64,000 nucleotides of DNA from Microbacterium marinilacus (GTDB lineage: Bacteria; Actinomycetota; Actinomycetes; Actinomycetales; Microbacteriaceae): contig NZ_JAIJZW010000002.1 in assembly GCF_019753765.1 (NCBI RefSeq), positions 282,372 through 346,371 on the forward strand. The letters are read 5' to 3'. This document shows, in pieces, positions 8,335 through 16,447 of the stretch. The position numbers and the translations under genes are program-made. Positions within the stretch are counted from its first letter, which is position 1; each line of letters opens with the position of its first letter. The notes beneath the pieces were generated by a model that saw only the letters and a list, made by a program, of their open reading frames with translations, had not been told where the DNA came from and searched no databases.

Positions 8335-9210
8335 ATGCGATCGATCTGGAAGGGCGCGCTCACGTTCGGTCTCGTGAACGTCCCGGTGAAGGTGTACGCG
8401 GCGACGGAAGACCACGACGTCAGCCTGCACCAGGTGCACTCCGAGGACGGCGGCCGCATCCGCTACCAGCGACGCTGCGAGGTGTGCGGCCAGGTGATCG
8501 CGTACGCGGACATCGACCGCGCCTACGACGACGGCGACCGCACGGTGGTCCTGACCGACGACGACCTCAAGTCGCTGCCCTCCGAGCGCAGCCGCGAGAT
8601 CGACGTCGTCGAGTTCGTCCCCAGCGACCAGGTCGACCCCATCACGTTCGACAGGTCGTACTTCCTCGAGCCCGACTCGTCGTCTCCGAAGGCGTACGTG
8701 CTGCTGCGGCGCACGCTCGAGAGCACCGATCGCACGGCGATCGTGCGGTTCTCGCTGCGCCAGAAGACGCGGCTGGCGGCGCTGCGCGTGCGCGGCGACG
8801 TGCTGATGCTGCAGACGCTGCTGTGGGCCGACGAGGTGCGCGAGGCCGCGTTCCCGGCGCTGGAGGAGAAGGTGAGGATCTCGTCGAAGGAGCTCGAGCT
8901 GTCGGCCAGCCTCGTCGACAGCTTCTCGAGCGACTTCGACCCGGACCAGTACGTCGACGAGTACCAGCAGGAGCTGCGGACCCTCATCGCCGCGAAGCTC
9001 GACAAGGGCGACGCCATCGACACGGAGGCGACGTTCGGCGAGCAGGAGGACGAGGGCGGTGAGGTCATCGACCTGATGGAGGCCCTCCGGGCGAGCGTCG
9101 AGCGCTCGCGCGCCGCCCGAGGCGGGAAGGGCGACACCGACGAGAAGGCCGCTGCGGACAAGGGCGACGGGGAGAAGCCGAAGCGCAAGAGGACGAAGAA
9201 GGCCTCCTGA
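8335..9210 (+). CDS. ku: Non-homologous end-joining protein Ku
   Basis: Homodimeric ring that loads on DNA ends and recruits LigD. The protein starts with the standard RSIWKGALTFGLVNVPVKVY and contains the bridge/beta-barrel core (RYQRRCEVCG, FVPSDQVDPITFDRSYFLEP) over about 250 residues. It ends in a Lys-rich tail (KRKRTKKAS), which in other bacteria adds DNA affinity. An in-frame GTG at 8320 would add five residues; ATG 8335 is preferred because all family members begin at this point. Its head-to-head position with ligD makes a compact two-gene repair module. Confidence 0.95.
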   Translation: MRSIWKGALTFGLVNVPVKVYAATEDHDVSLHQVHSEDGGRIRYQRRCEVCGQVIAYADIDRAYDDGDRTVVLTDDDLKSLPSERSREIDVVEFVPSDQVDPITFDRSYFLEPDSSSPKAYVLLRRTLESTDRTAIVRFSLRQKTRLAALRVRGDVLMLQTLLWADEVREAAFPALEEKVRISSKELELSASLVDSFSSDFDPDQYVDEYQQELRTLIAAKLDKGDAIDTEATFGEQEDEGGEVIDLMEALRASVERSRAARGGKGDTDEKAAADKGDGEKPKRKRTKKAS

Positions 9211-9247
9211 GGCGGCGCCCGCCCGCGCCGGTCGCGGCCCGGAAGGG

Positions 9248-9994
9248 CTAGAACCGGATGTCGGGCTTGCCGTCGCCGTCGATGTCTGCACCGCGCTCGA
9301 AGACCTCGGGCTCGAGCACCAACCGCTCGGCCGGAGGATGTGCGGCGTCCCGATGCGCCTTGTGCCGCTCGGAGAAGTAGTGCCACAGCGTCACGAGCGC
9401 GGTGCCGGCGACCGCGGCGATGAGGATCAGGTCGATGTACTCGGTCACGAGGTGACGCACGAACGGGATGTAGGCGATCACGTAACCGATCATCGTGAGG
9501 CCGAAGCCCCACAGCACGGCGCCGATGAGGTTGTAGAGGCTGTACTTGCGCCACGGCATGTGGCCGACGCCCGCCGCCACCGGCGCGAAGGTGCGCACGA
9601 CCGGCACGAAGCGCGCCAGCACGATCGTGATGCCGCCGAAGCGCTCGAAGAACGCGTTGGTGCGTTCGACGTTCTTGGTGCTGAAGAGCCCCGACTCCTT
9701 GCGTTCGAACACCCGGGGGCCGCCCTTGTGCCCGATCAGGTAGCCGACCTCGCCGCCCACGAACGCCGCGAGGGCGATCAGCCCGCTCACCAGCCAGATG
9801 TTCACGCCGAACACGTCGTTCGTGTGCGTGAGCAGCCCCGAGATGACGAGCAGCGTGTCTCCCGGCAGGAGGAAGCCGACCAGCAGTCCCGTCTCGGAGA
9901 ACACGATCAGGCACACGACCGCGAGGGCCCATGGGCCCGCGGCCTCGATGATGGCCTGCGGGTCGAGCCAGGGGATGAGGGCCAAGGAGCGCAC
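9248..9994 (-). CDS. DedA-family membrane protein
   Basis: A 248-residue protein of the DedA/SNARE-associated superfamily, thought to act as proton-coupled lipid flippases in the inner membrane. It shows the family's FSETGLLVGFLLPGDTLL motif, the EVGYLIGHKGGPRVF segment with its acidic residue, and the FGGITIVLARFVPVVRTFAPVAAGVGHM stretch (read as consecutive short motifs) with the conserved R and P residues, followed by a C-terminal membrane helix and a polar tail. The start is a GTG. It is convergent with ku. Confidence 0.93.
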   Translation of the reverse strand: MRSLALIPWLDPQAIIEAAGPWALAVVCLIVFSETGLLVGFLLPGDTLLVISGLLTHTNDVFGVNIWLVSGLIALAAFVGGEVGYLIGHKGGPRVFERKESGLFSTKNVERTNAFFERFGGITIVLARFVPVVRTFAPVAAGVGHMPWRKYSLYNLIGAVLWGFGLTMIGYVIAYIPFVRHLVTEYIDLILIAAVAGTALVTLWHYFSERHKAHRDAAHPPAERLVLEPEVFERGADIDGDGKPDIRF

Positions 9995-10046
9995 CGGGGG
10001 TCCCGTCTCGTATCTGCTGCTGCGGTGTAGGGGGAGGACAAAGCCG

Positions 10047-10128
10047 TGCGGAAGGTGGGACTTGAACCCACACGCCGTGAGGCACAGGAACCTAAATCCT
10101 GCGTGTCTGCCGATTCCACCACTCCCGC
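10047..10128 (-). tRNA. tRNA-Leu (anticodon TAG)
   Basis: An 82-nt gene folding into a class II tRNA. The acceptor stem GCGGGAG (10128-10122) pairs with CTTCCGC (10054-10048), with one G-U pair, and the discriminator is A. The anticodon stem-loop is CAGGA-TTTAGGT-TCCTG, giving TAG at positions 34-36, which reads CTA/CTG leucine codons. The long variable arm and GGTTCAAGTCC T-arm fit tRNA-Leu. The 3' CCA is not encoded. A TAGACT hexamer at 10139-10144 (minus strand) just upstream could be its -10 box. Confidence 0.95.
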
Positions 10129-10250
10129 GGGTGGGTTCAGTCTACGTGCGAAACACGCCGCTGATCCGGGGATAGCCCCCGTCCTGGAGCCGGCCATCCG
10201 GCTGTGGATAACTTCCGCGGGTTCCATCGGCGGATTGCCATCATGACCGG

Positions 10251-11456
10251 GTGAGACAGCCGCATCCGGATCGGGGAGCCGCCACCGCGGCGCTCGTCGA
10301 GCGTGTGCGCGACCGGTTGCGCGCGGATCGCACCGACCCGGCCGGCGCTCCGGACGCCGTCGAGCGGATCGCACGCGCCGAGGTGCGCCGCCACAACGAC
10401 GTGGCGCTCGCCCGCGGCACCGCGACGATCGACGACGAGCCGGCGCACGTGCGCCAGGTGCTGGCGGCGGTCACGGGCTACGGTCCGCTGCAGCCGTACC
10501 TCGACGACCCCGCGATCGAGGAGATCTGGCTCAACGCGCCCGACCGCGTGTTCGTCGCGAGGGACGGGGTCTCGCAGCGCGTGCCGGTCGAGCTGACCGA
10601 GGCGGGCGTCCGCGACCTGGTCGAGCGCATGCTGCACTCCACGGGGCGCCGGGTCGACCTGTCGCAGCCGTTCGTGGATGCCTCCCTGCCGGACGGCTCG
10701 CGCCTGCACGTCGTCATCGGTGGTATCGCGCGGCGCCACTGGGCCGTCAACATCCGCAAGTTCCTGCCCGCCCACCGCTCACTCGAGCACCTGGTCGAGC
10801 TGGGCTCGCTCAGCGCGGAGGCCGCCGCGCTCCTCCGCCTCGCGATCGGCAGGGGGCGCAGCGTGCTGGTGTCCGGCGCGACGCACGCGGGCAAGACGAC
10901 GATGCTCGCGGCCCTCGTCGCGGCGGGGCCGCCCGCGCATCGCGTCGTCACGGTCGAGGAGACGTTCGAGCTGTCCGTGGACGCGCCGGACATCGTCGCG
11001 CTGCAGGGACGTCAGCCGAGCCTCGAGGGCACGGGGGAGATCACGCTGCGTCGACTCGTGAAAGAGGCTCTGCGCATGCGGCCCGATCGCCTCGTCGTCG
11101 GGGAGGTTCGCGATGCCGAGGCGCTCGACCTGCTGCTCGCACTCAACACCGGCGTGCCGGGCGCCGCGACGATCCACGCCAACTCGGCCGTCGACGCGCT
11201 CGGCCGCCTCGCGGCGCTGCCGTTGCTGGCCGGCCGCAACATCGACCGCGGCTTCGTGCTTCACGCGGTCGCGTCCAGCGTGGATCTCGTCGTGCACTGC
11301 GAGCGCCTCCCTGACGGCACCCGTCGCGTCGCCGAGATCGTCGAGCCGACGGGACGTGTCGTCGGCGAGCTGCCCGAGGTGCGGACACTGCACCGCGCAG
11401 ACGACGCACGCGAGCCGGGGCCGGCCGGAAGCCGCGTGCGGGGAGCGCACGCATGA
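10251..11456 (+). CDS. Tad/Flp pilus assembly ATPase (TadA/CpaF)
   Basis: Cytosolic hexameric ATPase powering Flp (type IVb) pilus assembly. The 401-residue protein has an N-terminal domain with TGYGPLQPYLDDPAIEEIW, typical of CpaF, then a Walker A at residues 209-216 (GATHAGKT, an A before GK where G is usual), an Asp/Glu box around VEETFEL, Walker B in RLVVGEVRDAEAL and a His box in GAATIHANSA. The start is GTG 10251; no clear Shine-Dalgarno is seen. It overlaps the next gene by 4 nt (ATGA), opening a tightly coupled Tad operon. Confidence 0.93.
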   Translation: MRQPHPDRGAATAALVERVRDRLRADRTDPAGAPDAVERIARAEVRRHNDVALARGTATIDDEPAHVRQVLAAVTGYGPLQPYLDDPAIEEIWLNAPDRVFVARDGVSQRVPVELTEAGVRDLVERMLHSTGRRVDLSQPFVDASLPDGSRLHVVIGGIARRHWAVNIRKFLPAHRSLEHLVELGSLSAEAAALLRLAIGRGRSVLVSGATHAGKTTMLAALVAAGPPAHRVVTVEETFELSVDAPDIVALQGRQPSLEGTGEITLRRLVKEALRMRPDRLVVGEVRDAEALDLLLALNTGVPGAATIHANSAVDALGRLAALPLLAGRNIDRGFVLHAVASSVDLVVHCERLPDGTRRVAEIVEPTGRVVGELPEVRTLHRADDAREPGPAGSRVRGAHA

Positions 11457-12319
11457 TCGCGCTGTGGGGCGTGCTGCTGGGCGGCGGGCTCCTCTTGACC
11501 CTCTCGCCCTGGCTCTGGCCGCTCCGCGCCGACCCTCCGCGTCCCAGGCGGCACCGGCGTGCCGGGAGGATCTCCCGGCTCCTCGCCGCCGCGGGCTTCC
11601 CGCACGTCGCCGAACGCGTCGTCGTTCTCGCCTGCGCGGCGTGCGCGCTCGCCGCCGGTGCCGTGGCGTGGCTCGCGGCCGGGGTGCCGACGCTCGCCGC
11701 GCTCGGCGCCGTAGCGGGCTCGGCGACGCCCGTCGTGTGGCTCCGTTCCCGCGGGTCCAGGCTGATCCGGGCGCGCCGTGGGCTGTGGCCCGACGTGTGC
11801 GACCTGCTCATCGCGTCGGTCAGGGCGGGGATGTCGCTGCCGGACTCCCTGTCGAGTCTCGCGGCGTCGGCGCCGCCGGCCCTGCGCGCCGCGTTCGCCG
11901 GATTCCAGCACGACATGGCGGCGTCCGGACACTTCGACTCCAGCGCCGATCGGCTGAAGGCTGCGCTGGCCGACCCGATGGGCGACCGGATCGTCGAGAC
12001 GCTGCGCATGGCGCGTCAGGTCGGCGGCACAGAGCTCGTGCCCGTGCTGCGCGCCCTGTCCGCGTCCGTGCGAGCCGACGCGACGCTGCGCGCGGAGGTG
12101 GAGTCGCGGCAGTCATGGACGAAGGGCGCCGCGGTGCTCGGCGTGGTGGCGCCGTGGGTGATCCTCGCGATGCTCGCGCTGCGCCCCGAAGGCACCGAGG
12201 CGTACGCGAGCGCCGAGGGGATCGTGCTGGTGATCGTCGGCGCGGCGGTGTCTCTCGTGGCCTACCGCGTCATGATCCGGATCGGGAGGCTTCCGGAGGC
12301 CAGGCGGTGGTTCGCATGA
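11453..12319 (+). CDS. Tad pilus platform membrane protein TadB
   Basis: A 288-residue inner-membrane protein with two N-terminal hydrophobic segments, a cytosolic GspF-type T2SS-F domain (residues about 100-225, with LLIASVRAGMSLPDSLSSLA and ETLRMARQVGGTELVPVL) and two C-terminal membrane helices. TadB and TadC form the platform on which the ATPase acts. It overlaps both neighbours by the ATGA pattern, so stoichiometry is probably set by translational coupling. Assignment as TadB rather than TadC rests on its position directly after the ATPase. Confidence 0.9.
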   Translation: MIALWGVLLGGGLLLTLSPWLWPLRADPPRPRRHRRAGRISRLLAAAGFPHVAERVVVLACAACALAAGAVAWLAAGVPTLAALGAVAGSATPVVWLRSRGSRLIRARRGLWPDVCDLLIASVRAGMSLPDSLSSLAASAPPALRAAFAGFQHDMAASGHFDSSADRLKAALADPMGDRIVETLRMARQVGGTELVPVLRALSASVRADATLRAEVESRQSWTKGAAVLGVVAPWVILAMLALRPEGTEAYASAEGIVLVIVGAAVSLVAYRVMIRIGRLPEARRWFA

Positions 12320-13257
12320 CCTGGGCGACGGATGCGGCTGTCGCGGTCCTGCTCGGCGGCTCGCTCGGCGCGGGCGTGTGCCTGCTCCTCGTGCTGGTGC
12401 CGCGCATCGGCGCGCCCTCGCTGTCGCGCCGCATCGCGCCCTACATCAGGGAGGCGACCGACCCGGCCGGCACCACGGCGTGGAACCTGCTCGGGCGCGC
12501 CGGAAGCGCCGCGCTCGAGTGGTCCGTGGTGTTCGCGCGCGCGACACGAGGGGCAGCACGTGTTCTCGGGACGTCGGAGGGACTCATGACCCGCCTGGCG
12601 CAGGCGGGCCGGCCCGCGGACCCCGCCCTCTTCCGTGCCCGGCAGCTGGCGTGGGGAGTCGCCGGCGCCGCCGCCGGGGCGCTCGCCGTCGTGGTGCTCG
12701 CGCTGGCGGGGGCTTTCACGAGCCCGAGCCTGCTGCTGCCGCTCGCCGGCGGCGTGGGCGCGATGGTGCTGTGCGACGCGACACTGACGGCGCACGCCCG
12801 TGCCCGGTCCGCCCGCATCGCCGACGAACTGCCGACGGTGCTGGAGTTCCTCGCCCTGTGCCTGGCCGCGGGTGAGGGCATCCTCGACAGCCTGCGCCGG
12901 GTCGGCGGCGCCGGCTCGGGCGAGCTCACCGCCGAGCTTCGCGAGGTGGTCCTGGACGTCGGCACCGGTGTGAGCCTGCCCGACGCGCTCGCCGCGATGT
13001 CGCGTCGCATGCGGGTGCCCGGTCTGTCGCGGGCGGTCGAGCACATCGTCGCGGCGCTCGACCGCGGCGCGCCGCTCGCCCAGGCCCTGCAGGCGCAGGC
13101 CTCGGACGCGCGAGAAGAGGCCAAGCGGACGCTTATCGAGACCGCCGGGCGCAAGGAGATCCTGATGCTCCTCCCGCTCGTGTTCGGCCTGCTGCCGCTC
13201 AGCGTCGTCTTCGCGGTGTTTCCGGGGGTGTTCATGCTGCGGCTCGGGATCGGCTGA
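12316..13257 (+). CDS. Tad pilus platform membrane protein TadC
   Basis: A 313-residue partner of the preceding TadB, with an N-terminal membrane helix, another helix pair near residues 110-155, a T2SS-F domain (ELPTVLEFLALCLAAGEGILDSL, read as the core of the domain, and ALDRGAPLAQALQAQA) and a C-terminal helix ending VFPGVFMLRLG. The start ATG 12316 overlaps the TadB stop (ATGA). Downstream lies a 91-bp gap containing a tandem repeat and the ribosome binding site of the small pilin-like gene. Confidence 0.9.
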   Translation: MTWATDAAVAVLLGGSLGAGVCLLLVLVPRIGAPSLSRRIAPYIREATDPAGTTAWNLLGRAGSAALEWSVVFARATRGAARVLGTSEGLMTRLAQAGRPADPALFRARQLAWGVAGAAAGALAVVVLALAGAFTSPSLLLPLAGGVGAMVLCDATLTAHARARSARIADELPTVLEFLALCLAAGEGILDSLRRVGGAGSGELTAELREVVLDVGTGVSLPDALAAMSRRMRVPGLSRAVEHIVAALDRGAPLAQALQAQASDAREEAKRTLIETAGRKEILMLLPLVFGLLPLSVVFAVFPGVFMLRLGIG

Positions 13258-13281
13258 TCCGCCGGCGTCTTCCCGTGTGAC

Positions 13282-13330
13282 AGGACAAGACGGAGACCAG
13301 GACAAGACGGAGACCCGGACAAGACGGACC
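13282..13330 (+). repeat. 17-bp tandem repeat, three copies, in the pilin leader
   Basis: Three head-to-tail copies of AGGACAAGACGGAGACC: 13282-13298, 13299-13315 (identical) and a third, two bases shorter copy at 13316-13330 (CGGACAAGACGGACC). They lie between the tadC stop and the GAGGAGAGGAAG ribosome binding region of the pilin-like gene, so they are transcribed as leader. Function unknown. Confidence 0.9.
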
Positions 13331-13348
13331 AAGAGGAGAGGAAGAGAA

Positions 13349-13549
13349 ATGGACCGACCCATCACGACCATCGCCGGCCGAGCCCGCACAGCGTGGGGAG
13401 AGCTCTGCGACGACGAGCGAGGCGACGTGCCTGGCTGGGTGCTGATCACCTTGATGACCGCGGGGCTCGTCGTGCTGATCTGGGCGCTCGCCGGTCCGGC
13501 GCTGTCCGGGCTGTTCGAGCAGGCGATCTCGCGCGTCTCGGGGCTGTGA
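13349..13549 (+). CDS. Small Flp-pilin-like single-span membrane protein
   Basis: A 66-residue protein: a charged N-terminal part of about 35 residues, then GDVPGWVLITLMTAGLVVLIW, a hydrophobic helix, and a short amphipathic C-terminus. Size, location between TadC and TadE genes, and topology suggest the structural Flp-type pilin or a pilin-like subunit. The usual prepilin peptidase site with Glu at +5 is not obvious, so processing is uncertain. A strong purine-rich Shine-Dalgarno (GAGGAGAGG, 13333-13341) precedes the ATG, unlike its operon partners, in line with a gene needing high expression. GTGA overlap couples it to the next gene. Confidence 0.75.
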   Translation: MDRPITTIAGRARTAWGELCDDERGDVPGWVLITLMTAGLVVLIWALAGPALSGLFEQAISRVSGL

Positions 13550-13992
13550 CCCGCTCGCCCTGCCGCCCGCGAGCGGGCAGCCTCACGGCGCACTCCTTCG
13601 CCGGTGAGGAGTGCGCGGAGCATGAGCGGGGCTCCGGCCCGGCGGAGTTCGTGCTCGTCGGAGCCCTCCTCACCGTGCTCACCCTGGCCGTCCTCCAGCT
13701 CGGTCTCGCGGTCTACGTGCGAAACGTGGTGCACGACGCCGCGGTGGAGGGCGCCCATCAGGCCGCCCTCGCGGACGCGACTCCCGCGCACGGCGTCGAG
13801 CGCACCCGGGAGATCATCGTGCGCGCCGTGGGCGCCGCCTACGCCGATGACATCTCCGCGTCCCACGAGAGCATCGGCGGCATGGCCTCGATCACCGTCG
13901 CGGTGCGCACGACGCTGCCGGTGGTCGGGCTCCTCGGCATCCCCTCGGCCCTGGAGGTGGAGGCCAGTGCGCCCGTCGAGACGCTGCGCTGA
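13546..13992 (+). CDS. TadE-like pilus assembly pseudopilin
   Basis: A 148-residue protein with a short cytosolic lead, then the TadE-type segment ERGSGPAEFVLVGALLTVLT with the conserved Glu five residues after the Gly, one membrane helix, and an extracytoplasmic domain. Such proteins are minor pseudopilins processed by the prepilin peptidase. Start GTG 13546 overlaps the pilin stop (GTGA). It overlaps the following TadE-like gene by 26 nt. Domain and position make the call firm; the exact Tad letter is less certain. Confidence 0.82.
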   Translation: MTRSPCRPRAGSLTAHSFAGEECAEHERGSGPAEFVLVGALLTVLTLAVLQLGLAVYVRNVVHDAAVEGAHQAALADATPAHGVERTREIIVRAVGAAYADDISASHESIGGMASITVAVRTTLPVVGLLGIPSALEVEASAPVETLR

Positions 13993-14446
13993 GGCGCTCC
14001 GCACGATCCGGGGCCGCCTGCGCGCGTCCGCGGGGGACGACACCGGGTCTGCGGCTCTCGAGTTCCTCACCGCGGGGGTGCTGCTGCTCGTGCCGCTCGC
14101 GTACCTCGTGATCGCCCTCGGCGAGGTGCAGTCCTGGCTGCTCGGGGCGGAGACGAGCGCGCGAGTAGCCGCGCGGGCCATCGCCCTCGGCCCGGATGCA
14201 GGGAACCCGGACGCCGTCCTCGAATCGGTGACCCGCCAGTACGGCATCGAGGCGTTCGACGCCGACGTGTCGTGCGTCCCCGCCGTCACATCCTGCCCCG
14301 CAGCCGGCGCCACCGTCATCGTGACCGTGAGCACTCAGGTCACCCTGCCGCTGATCCCGCCGGTGCTGGGCCTCGATCGCCTCGCCACGGTGCCGGTGCA
14401 GGCGAGCTCGGTGCAGAAGGTCTCGGAGTACTGGGAGAGCCGATGA
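13967..14446 (+). CDS. Second TadE/TadF-like pseudopilin
   Basis: A 159-residue protein with the same architecture as its upstream neighbour: DDTGSAALEFLTAGVLLLVPLAYL (read as GSAALEF plus a membrane helix) and an outer domain containing two cysteines (VSCVPAVTSC) that could form a disulphide. GTG 13967 has good upstream GGAGG motifs at 13953-13957 and 13959-13963, inside the preceding gene, so it is translated from within the overlap. ATGA overlap joins it to the next gene. Confidence 0.8.
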   Translation: MRPSRRCAEALRTIRGRLRASAGDDTGSAALEFLTAGVLLLVPLAYLVIALGEVQSWLLGAETSARVAARAIALGPDAGNPDAVLESVTRQYGIEAFDADVSCVPAVTSCPAAGATVIVTVSTQVTLPLIPPVLGLDRLATVPVQASSVQKVSEYWESR

Positions 14447-14886
14447 CGACGCCTCCCATGGGTCCGCCGTCCGCCGACCCGGTCGGGGACGAGGACGGCA
14501 GCGTGCTGCCCCTCGTGCTGGGGTACGCGGTGCTCGCGATCGCGTTGATCCTCGTCTGCGCGAACGCGACATCGCTCTACCTCTCGCAGAAGCGCCTCGA
14601 CGCCCTCGCGGACGCCGCCGCGCTCGCCGCGGCCGACGGCTTCGCGCTCACGATCGAGGACGGCACCCCGCACGTGCGGCTCGAGCAGGACCGCATGCGC
14701 GAGCAGGCCCAGGCGGTGGTCGACGCGATACCCGGGGAGGCGACGCTCGCCTCGGTGACGTCCTCCGACGACGTCTCGGTGCGGGTCGTCGTCTCCGGCT
14801 CGTGGGCGCCGCCGGTCTTCGCACCCTTCGTGCCCGATGGCGTGCCGCTCAGCGCGACCGCGACGGTGCGCAACGCGTTGGACTGA
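14443..14886 (+). CDS. TadG-like (Rv3660c-neighbourhood type) Flp assembly protein
   Basis: A 147-residue protein with a proline-rich N-terminus, the TadG-type start GSVLPLVLGYAVLAIALILV as a membrane anchor, a helical segment rich in Ala (RLDALADAAALAAADG), and a beta-rich outer part ending in VRNALD. This matches the short actinobacterial TadG-like proteins that close Tad operons. No prepilin peptidase or CpaE/Ssd gene lies in the window, so those functions must be encoded elsewhere. The gene ends 9 bp from the convergent MFS gene. Confidence 0.75.
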   Translation: MTTPPMGPPSADPVGDEDGSVLPLVLGYAVLAIALILVCANATSLYLSQKRLDALADAAALAAADGFALTIEDGTPHVRLEQDRMREQAQAVVDAIPGEATLASVTSSDDVSVRVVVSGSWAPPVFAPFVPDGVPLSATATVRNALD

Positions 14887-14895
14887 CGCGCATGC

Positions 14896-16215
14896 TCAGT
14901 CTCGCCGTGGCGACGGCACGAACCGCGGCACCCAGCGGATGAAGCCGATGGCGCCGAGCAGGCCGACGGCGCCGATGACGGCGGTGCCCGCCGACAGCGA
15001 GACGAGCGCTGTCAGGGCCGACACGATCAGCGGGCTCAGCGCCCCGCCCGCGTCGGTGAGCGTCCGCCAGGCCCCCAGGAAGGCGGCCGGGTTCTGCTTG
15101 GGGGCGACGTCGGCGCCGAGCGTCAGGAGGATGCCGCTCGACAGGCCATTGCCGACCGCGATCACGAGGGCGAACACTCCGAACCACATCGCCGCCGACG
15201 GCAGGTCGTGGGTGAAGGACATCGCGATCATCGCCCCGCCCATCAGCAGCAGCGACGGCACAGACGCCCACAGCCGGCCGAAGCGGTCCATCACCTGGCC
15301 GCTGGCGTAGAACAGCGCGAACTCCAGCGCGCCGGCGATGCCGACGATCAGCGCGATCGACGACGAGTCGAGACCGATGGACAGGCCCCACAGCGGCAGG
15401 AGCGCGGGGCGGGACGCGCGCAGGAACGACAGCGAGGCAGCCGCCACGCCGAGCCGCGACAGTACCGCACGATGCCGCCAGATCGTGCCGAACATCCCGA
15501 TCCGTTCCGTGATCGGGATCGACCCTGTCACGGCCTCGCCGGTGTCCTCGGACGGCGCCGAGTCGTGATCGATCGACTCGCGGGCCGCCGCCCGCTCCGC
15601 ACGGGCCGCCTGCGCGGCCTTCTGCTCGGGGTCGGGGCCGAAGGTGACGAGCAGCCCGACGAGCACCAGGCACGCGCCGAAGAACCAGATGCTGGCCTGT
15701 TCGCGCCCGAACAGGGCGAGGAGGCCCGCCGAGACGAACGGGCCCGTGAACGCGCCGAGCCGGAAGGAGCCGCCGAGCAGCGACAGAGACCGAGCGCGGT
15801 ACGCCAGCGGCACGCGCGTGGTCATGAACGTGTGTCGGGCGAGGGCGAAGGCCGCCGCGCACAGCCCGATGACGAAGGTCGACGCCATCAGCACGCCGAG
15901 ATGCCGTGAGAGCAGCATGCCCGCGATGCCGACGAGCGACACGACGGACGCCGCGGTCATCGTGTAGCGCTCGCCGAGCCGCGAGACGAGCCATCCGGCC
16001 GGCAGGTTTCCGCACAGCTGGCCCACCACGATCATCGCCGTGACGAGGGCCGCGGTCGCCAGGTCGGCGCCGAGCTCTTGCGCGATGATCGGCAGCAGCG
16101 GCAGGATCGCGCCCTGCCCCAACGAGTACAGAGCGGTGGGGCCGTAGACCATCGGCGCGTAGCGACGGATCGCCTCCGCGGCTGTGCCGCCGCCCGGGCC
16201 GGTGTCTCCTGTCAT
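14896..16215 (-). CDS. MFS transporter
   Basis: A 439-residue 12-helix major facilitator protein. The loop 2-3 signature is visible in GNLPAGWLVSRLGERYTM, and a long charged central loop (QKAAQAARAERAAARESIDHD, read as a hydrophilic linker) separates the two six-helix halves. Substrate cannot be inferred. TAGCGT at 16224-16229 (minus strand) lies 8 nt before the ATG, and GGGGAG in the same gap could also serve as a Shine-Dalgarno. It is convergent with the Tad operon and divergent from prfB. Confidence 0.9.
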   Translation of the reverse strand: MTGDTGPGGGTAAEAIRRYAPMVYGPTALYSLGQGAILPLLPIIAQELGADLATAALVTAMIVVGQLCGNLPAGWLVSRLGERYTMTAASVVSLVGIAGMLLSRHLGVLMASTFVIGLCAAAFALARHTFMTTRVPLAYRARSLSLLGGSFRLGAFTGPFVSAGLLALFGREQASIWFFGACLVLVGLLVTFGPDPEQKAAQAARAERAAARESIDHDSAPSEDTGEAVTGSIPITERIGMFGTIWRHRAVLSRLGVAAASLSFLRASRPALLPLWGLSIGLDSSSIALIVGIAGALEFALFYASGQVMDRFGRLWASVPSLLLMGGAMIAMSFTHDLPSAAMWFGVFALVIAVGNGLSSGILLTLGADVAPKQNPAAFLGAWRTLTDAGGALSPLIVSALTALVSLSAGTAVIGAVGLLGAIGFIRWVPRFVPSPRRD

Positions 16216-16447
16216 CGCTCCCCACGCTACCCCCGGCGCCCGCCGCCCCTGGGCGGAGCGCGGCTCGGTCGTCGCCCGGAGAACGGGCAGATCGGCGTGG
16301 ATCAGTTCAGACCGCCGCGGATCTCACCGGCGGTGACCGACGTGCCCGCTCTCGGCAGGTGGGAGCGACGGGCCCGAACGGTGGGGGAGCGCACAGCCGA
16401 AGGTGGGACGCACGACGCCGACCCGGCCCGCGATAGGCTGGGGCGTC

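Noticed and set aside
13282..13330. GGACAAGACGG copies resembling the 3' box of a guanidine-III riboswitch
   Set aside because: The CCGGAC 5' box and the partner helix strands are missing, and the string is part of a plain tandem repeat.
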